Source of the DNA: Salinibaculum sp. SYNS191
Lineage (GTDB): Archaea > Halobacteriota > Halobacteria > Halobacteriales > Haloarculaceae
Direction of reading: 5' to 3'
Length of the DNA: 64,000 bases
NCBI RefSeq assembly: GCF_037338445.1
Contig: NZ_CP147838.1
Location: forward strand, 3,534,001-3,598,000
Made by a program: the position numbers and the translations under genes. This document shows positions 63,152 to 64,000 of this stretch, piece by piece; within the stretch, counting starts at the first letter, position 1; every line of letters starts with the position of its first letter. The notes below the pieces were generated by a model. That model saw nothing but the letters and a program-made list of their open reading frames with translations. It was not told where the DNA came from and did not search any database.

Positions 63152-64000
63152 TCAGTAGTCGATGCGGGTGATCTCCTCGACGGGCCACTGGCTGAGGATT
63201 TCGACGCCGTTCTCGCGGACGACGACCATCTCCTCGACGCGGACGCCCTGGCGGTCGGCGGGTTGCATCGTCTCGACGGCCATCGTCATCCCCTCCTCGA
63301 TTTCGATGGGGTGGTCCGGCGAGAGGCCGCGCCAGATGAGCGGCACCTCGTAGAGCTGGAGACCGAGGCCGTGGGCCCAGTGGTTGGTGGTCATCTGCCA
63401 GAACTCGTCGGCCCCGTACCAGTCCATGTGCTCGCCCTCCTCGTCGGGGAAGCCCTTGCAAATCTCGTCGGTGGTCGCCCCGGGCTCGATGCGTTCGAGC
63501 ACGTCGTAGAGGTCGTCGCGGGCCTTCTCGTAGGCGTCCTTCTGCGCGTCGGTGGGCTCGCCCATGCTGAAGGTGCGGTAGTAACACGAGCGATAGCCCA
63601 TGAAGCCGATGTTGTAGAAGTCGGCGTAGACCAGGTCACCGGGGCGAATCATCCGGTCGGTGGTGTTGGCCTGGTGCTTCGGCCAGGTGTTCGGACCGGA
63701 GGTGACGTAGCCGCCCTGGGCCATCGCGCCGTGACGCCAGAGTTCGCCGACGGCGTCGCCCCAGACCTCGGATTCGCGTTTGCCGGGTTTGCCGCTCTCC
63801 GTGATGGCCTGGAACCCGGATTCACAGATGGCCGCAACCTGACGGAGGCACTCGATTTCGTCCCGCGTCTTCGTCTTGCGGGCGTCGAGCATGATGTCCG
63901 TCGCCGCTGCCGTGTCGACGTCGACGTTGCGGTCCTCGAACTTCTCGACGAGCGCGCCGTTACCGACGTCGATGCCCATCGGCTCGTTGTCGACGCCGTA
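63152..64000 (-). CDS. M24-fold (Xaa-Pro peptidase-like) enzyme, 5' end beyond the window
   Basis: 283 residues visible; the frame is open to the right edge, so the N-terminus is missing. The pita-bread fold is clear: QANTTDRMIRPGDLVYADFYN (first metal Asp), NHWAHGLGLQLYE (His), MTMAVETMQPAD (Glu) and VRVEEMVVV (Glu). The position usually held by the second metal Asp (SDxTRTF) is Cys here (RSCYYRTF). This argues against a standard dipeptidase; creatinase-like, lyase or non-catalytic roles remain possible. It converges with the 4HBT gene. Confidence 0.8.
   Translation of the reverse strand, partial: YGVDNEPMGIDVGNGALVEKFEDRNVDVDTAAATDIMLDARKTKTRDEIECLRQVAAICESGFQAITESGKPGKRESEVWGDAVGELWRHGAMAQGGYVTSGPNTWPKHQANTTDRMIRPGDLVYADFYNIGFMGYRSCYYRTFSMGEPTDAQKDAYEKARDDLYDVLERIEPGATTDEICKGFPDEEGEHMDWYGADEFWQMTTNHWAHGLGLQLYEVPLIWRGLSPDHPIEIEEGMTMAVETMQPADRQGVRVEEMVVVRENGVEILSQWPVEEITRIDY

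Overview
The window is a piece of a halophilic archaeal (class Halobacteria) chromosome. The base composition is very GC-rich. The proteins are strongly acidic (Asp/Glu-rich, few Lys). TATA elements sit about 25-30 nt before start codons, which implies mostly leaderless mRNAs. Several proteins are characteristic of the group: halocyanin, DUF2150, RdfA, the archaea-specific SMC-related protein, Tat/lipobox secretion signals and an ISH3-type transposon. A member of the Haloarculaceae is plausible, but I cannot name a genus from sequence alone. I see no rRNA, tRNA or CRISPR array.

Layout. 1-12.5 kb holds housekeeping and surface genes: malic enzyme/phosphotransacetylase fusion, half-size heme A synthase, RFC large subunit, a secreted Pro/Thr-repeat CAP-domain protein, a DUF302/multicopper oxidase pair, a poly-gamma-glutamate hydrolase-like protein, a COG1709 regulator and HMG-CoA synthase. 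12.6-15.9 kb holds two divergent surface proteins with pilin-type N-termini. 15.9-21 kb carries DUF2150, a lipoprotein hydrolase, a TatD-like hydrolase, a NYN nuclease and an HtpX-like protease. 21.1-28.9 kb is the glycine cleavage system, split into gcvT-gcvH and gcvPA-gcvPB. Between the two halves lies a CBS-domain/HPF-like gene cut in two by an ISH3-type insertion sequence (23270-24657, 5-bp target duplication AATCT).

28.9-37.6 kb carries a response regulator, small zinc-ribbon proteins, GlmU-like nucleotidylyltransferase, an arylsulfotransferase-like protein and a metal/redox group: P1B ATPase, halocyanin, winged-helix regulator, VIT transporter and Hsp20. This group has several palindromes or repeats before its start codons, including one motif shared by halocyanin and Hsp20. 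37.6-44.9 kb carries membrane proteins, LemA-GIDE, a K+ channel/TrkA protein, a HerA-like ATPase, a short citrate-synthase-family protein and YchF. 45-48.4 kb holds an IS630-derived HTH protein and the rdfA/SMC-related pair (cell-shape module).

48.9-64 kb looks like a catabolic island: IclR regulator, universal stress protein, complete branched-chain amino acid-type ABC transporter (with LivH and LivM fused), aldehyde dehydrogenase, tandem EthD protein, HD hydrolase, PaaI-type thioesterase, phenylacetate-CoA ligase family enzyme, LLM flavin oxidoreductase, MFS transporter, 4HBT thioesterase and an M24-fold enzyme with a substituted metal ligand. Together these suggest uptake of an aromatic or related acid, CoA activation, oxidation and thioester release. 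The substrate is not determined by the sequence.
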